The notes below the pieces were generated by a model. That model had not been told where the DNA came from. It did not search any database and worked only from the letters and a program-made list of their open reading frames with translations. A program made the position numbers and the translations under genes. A DNA stretch of 59,743 nt from RFSX01 sp964495785 (GTDB taxonomy: Bacteria; Bacteroidota; Bacteroidia; Chitinophagales; Saprospiraceae): positions 1-59,743 of the forward strand of contig CAZBXL010000015.1 in the NCBI GenBank assembly GCA_964495785.1, in the 5' to 3' direction. Numbering within the stretch: position 1 is the stretch's first letter; the number at the start of each line of letters is the position of its first letter. Of this stretch, positions 58,364 through 59,743 are shown piece after piece.

Positions 58364-59629
58364 ATGTACAAACTGATAATGTTAATATTTCTGACGATAA
58401 TAATGTCATGTTCAAAGGATGATGGAAAACAAGACGGTGTTATAACAGAAAATGGTGTCATAGTTGAATTACCTGTTCTATGGAGCAAAGATAGACATGA
58501 GTCAGAGCCAGGTTTAACTGATGGTATCGTAAGACATAACATAATATTTGAAGGGAATCCTGTACTAAATATTACGGAAGATCCTCTTAATAGGTCTATA
58601 AGAATGGTAGACATAGAGACAGGAGAAGATATATGGAAGTGGAATGATACTTATCTGCCTGATGTAGAAAGCACGGTTTTTTCAGATTATTTTCAACAGG
58701 ATAATCTGATAACTTGGGCAGTAGGAACGCGTCATTATTTATTAGACTTAGAGACAGGAAAGACTGTATGGAAACATAGGCGAGATCAGTCATATTATAT
58801 ATGGATGTCAGGCATAGATAATGATTATTTTCTTACTGGTCCATCTGATACTCTACAAGAGTACTACAATTTTAGCATGGTGCATAAAGGAGACTTTACT
58901 ACTGGTGAGCTTAAGCCTTACCTCATGTATGACGAGATGGTCACATCTGGGGTAACTGGAGATACTAGAATAACCGCCGTAGGTAATACAGAATGCACGT
59001 TATACAATGGTGTGAGATATCTGCTGGTAGACGGCAGAGATCCTAAGCCAAGTACGCAGACACAGAGACACTTCAGCTTGTATAATCTGGATAATGAAGA
59101 GTGGGTCTATCAGAAGAAGCCCGTAGGAGAAATTATAGGCAATAACTCTGGTAATATTATCATAGAAGATAACAGAGTCTATGTAGCTACTGGCAAATTT
59201 ATCGAATGTCACGATCTATTGACGGGGTCATTGATATGGCAAGAATTGTTTGATCATACGTTTACATTTTCTGGTATAGTCTTACACGAAGATAAGATCA
59301 TAGGTAACTGTGAGAATAGTAGACTCTATGCATTAGATAAGATGACAGGTAAGATCATATGGAGAGGAGAAGGCTCTGGAACATCTACAAGACTCACAGA
59401 TCGTATATTAAACAATGTACTTTACTTTGACGGTGGAGCACATCGAAGAATCTTTGCTATTGATCTGAGTAGAGGTGTTACATTGTGGAAGTTGGATTCT
59501 CAACGGCTGGAAGGTAATCGGGAATATACAGGTGGGAACTTGTATGTGATTCCTGGTAAGGAAGGTGAGAAAGGAAGGGTTGTATGGTCAAGTAATGAGT
59601 ATTTCTATTGTGTAGAAGCTGCAAGATGA
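58364..59629 (+). CDS. PQQ-like beta-propeller lipoprotein, copy 2
   Basis: 421 residues, same domain plan as copy 1 (lipobox MSC, repeats ending TGxxxW). The first 240 residues are about 80 percent similar to copy 1 and the last 155 are identical. It follows the hydrolase-like gene by 1 bp, so the two are translationally coupled. After both copies there is a related flank TTATTATCATTTAT, showing the duplication unit includes downstream DNA. The unit might continue beyond the window. Confidence 0.85.
   Translation: MYKLIMLIFLTIIMSCSKDDGKQDGVITENGVIVELPVLWSKDRHESEPGLTDGIVRHNIIFEGNPVLNITEDPLNRSIRMVDIETGEDIWKWNDTYLPDVESTVFSDYFQQDNLITWAVGTRHYLLDLETGKTVWKHRRDQSYYIWMSGIDNDYFLTGPSDTLQEYYNFSMVHKGDFTTGELKPYLMYDEMVTSGVTGDTRITAVGNTECTLYNGVRYLLVDGRDPKPSTQTQRHFSLYNLDNEEWVYQKKPVGEIIGNNSGNIIIEDNRVYVATGKFIECHDLLTGSLIWQELFDHTFTFSGIVLHEDKIIGNCENSRLYALDKMTGKIIWRGEGSGTSTRLTDRILNNVLYFDGGAHRRIFAIDLSRGVTLWKLDSQRLEGNREYTGGNLYVIPGKEGEKGRVVWSSNEYFYCVEAAR
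59150..59622 (+). repeat. 473-bp tract identical to 57351-57823
   Basis: Second copy of the identical tract. See the first copy for edges and interpretation. Confidence 0.9.
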
Positions 59630-59743
59630 TGTAAGACTTAGTTATTATCATTTATGTCTTTTTGTAGTTGTCGGTATTACATAGTGTTGATTGATAATTG
59701 CTTTGTAAAAGGTATATCGACTTATAATTGAGGAATCGGATGA

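Noticed and set aside
1..59743. CRISPR array or rRNA operon
   Set aside because: No regularly spaced repeats of the proper size and no rRNA-like sequence were found.

Overview
The window reads as chromosomal DNA of a free-living, probably marine member of the Bacteroidota, most like the Saprospiria or Cytophagia-type lineages. The evidence is the set of large secreted proteins ending in a type IX secretion sorting domain (genes at 891, 23272 and 31945), TonB-linked receptor and BatA/DUF4159 families, promoters of the TTG / TAnnTTTG type (rpsU, EamA transporter, asd, DUF3467), an AT-rich composition and almost no Shine-Dalgarno sequences. The species cannot be named from sequence alone.

Layout. 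1-8.9 kb: HAD phosphatase, a PNGase F-like secreted enzyme, then an accessory insert (serine-tRNA-like RNA plus PIN-type nuclease), a small secreted protein, a GNAT enzyme and glutaminase. 8.9-16 kb: GH2 glycosidase, uracil-DNA glycosylase family protein, EamA exporter, ElaA acetyltransferase, membrane EEP hydrolase and a lamin-tail surface protein. 16-23 kb: aspartate-semialdehyde dehydrogenase, a 700-residue coiled-coil/LEA-like protein, and a CreD / winged-helix regulator / membrane protein group with matching operators, then a DCC protein and a LuxR-type regulator. 23-35 kb: M36 protease, an RlmB-like methyltransferase without a canonical start codon, TraB/GumN lipoprotein, peroxiredoxin-like and AhpD-like redox genes, a flavoprotein, a CotH surface protein and gamma-carbonic anhydrase. 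35-45 kb: a second accessory insert (AbiE type IV toxin-antitoxin pair), cupin and alpha/beta hydrolase genes, acyl-CoA dehydrogenase, TerB/PspC pair, methyltransferase, DUF3467 and ruvB. 45-56 kb: outer-membrane receptor, rpsU, thioredoxin/MsrA-like fusion, tandem Ig-like lipoproteins, and a DUF4159 / inactive dihydroorotase / BatA cluster. 56-59.7 kb: a tandemly duplicated hydrolase-fragment plus PQQ-propeller lipoprotein unit with a 473-bp identical tract.

Most striking. The two accessory inserts, 30 kb apart and on opposite strands, share an architecture: each begins with GTTA plus private bases, ends just after its last gene with the exact reverse complement of that start (ending TAAC), and is followed after exactly 4 nt by a related hairpin element (GATCATGATGG ... 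CGCCACATATC) whose apical stem differs between copies while pairing is kept. This is the logic of an integron cassette and its attC site, although the core sites do not match the GTTRRRY consensus and no integrase is in the window. One module carries a defective-looking class II tRNA next to a PIN-type nuclease; the other carries AbiE under a large concentric palindrome.
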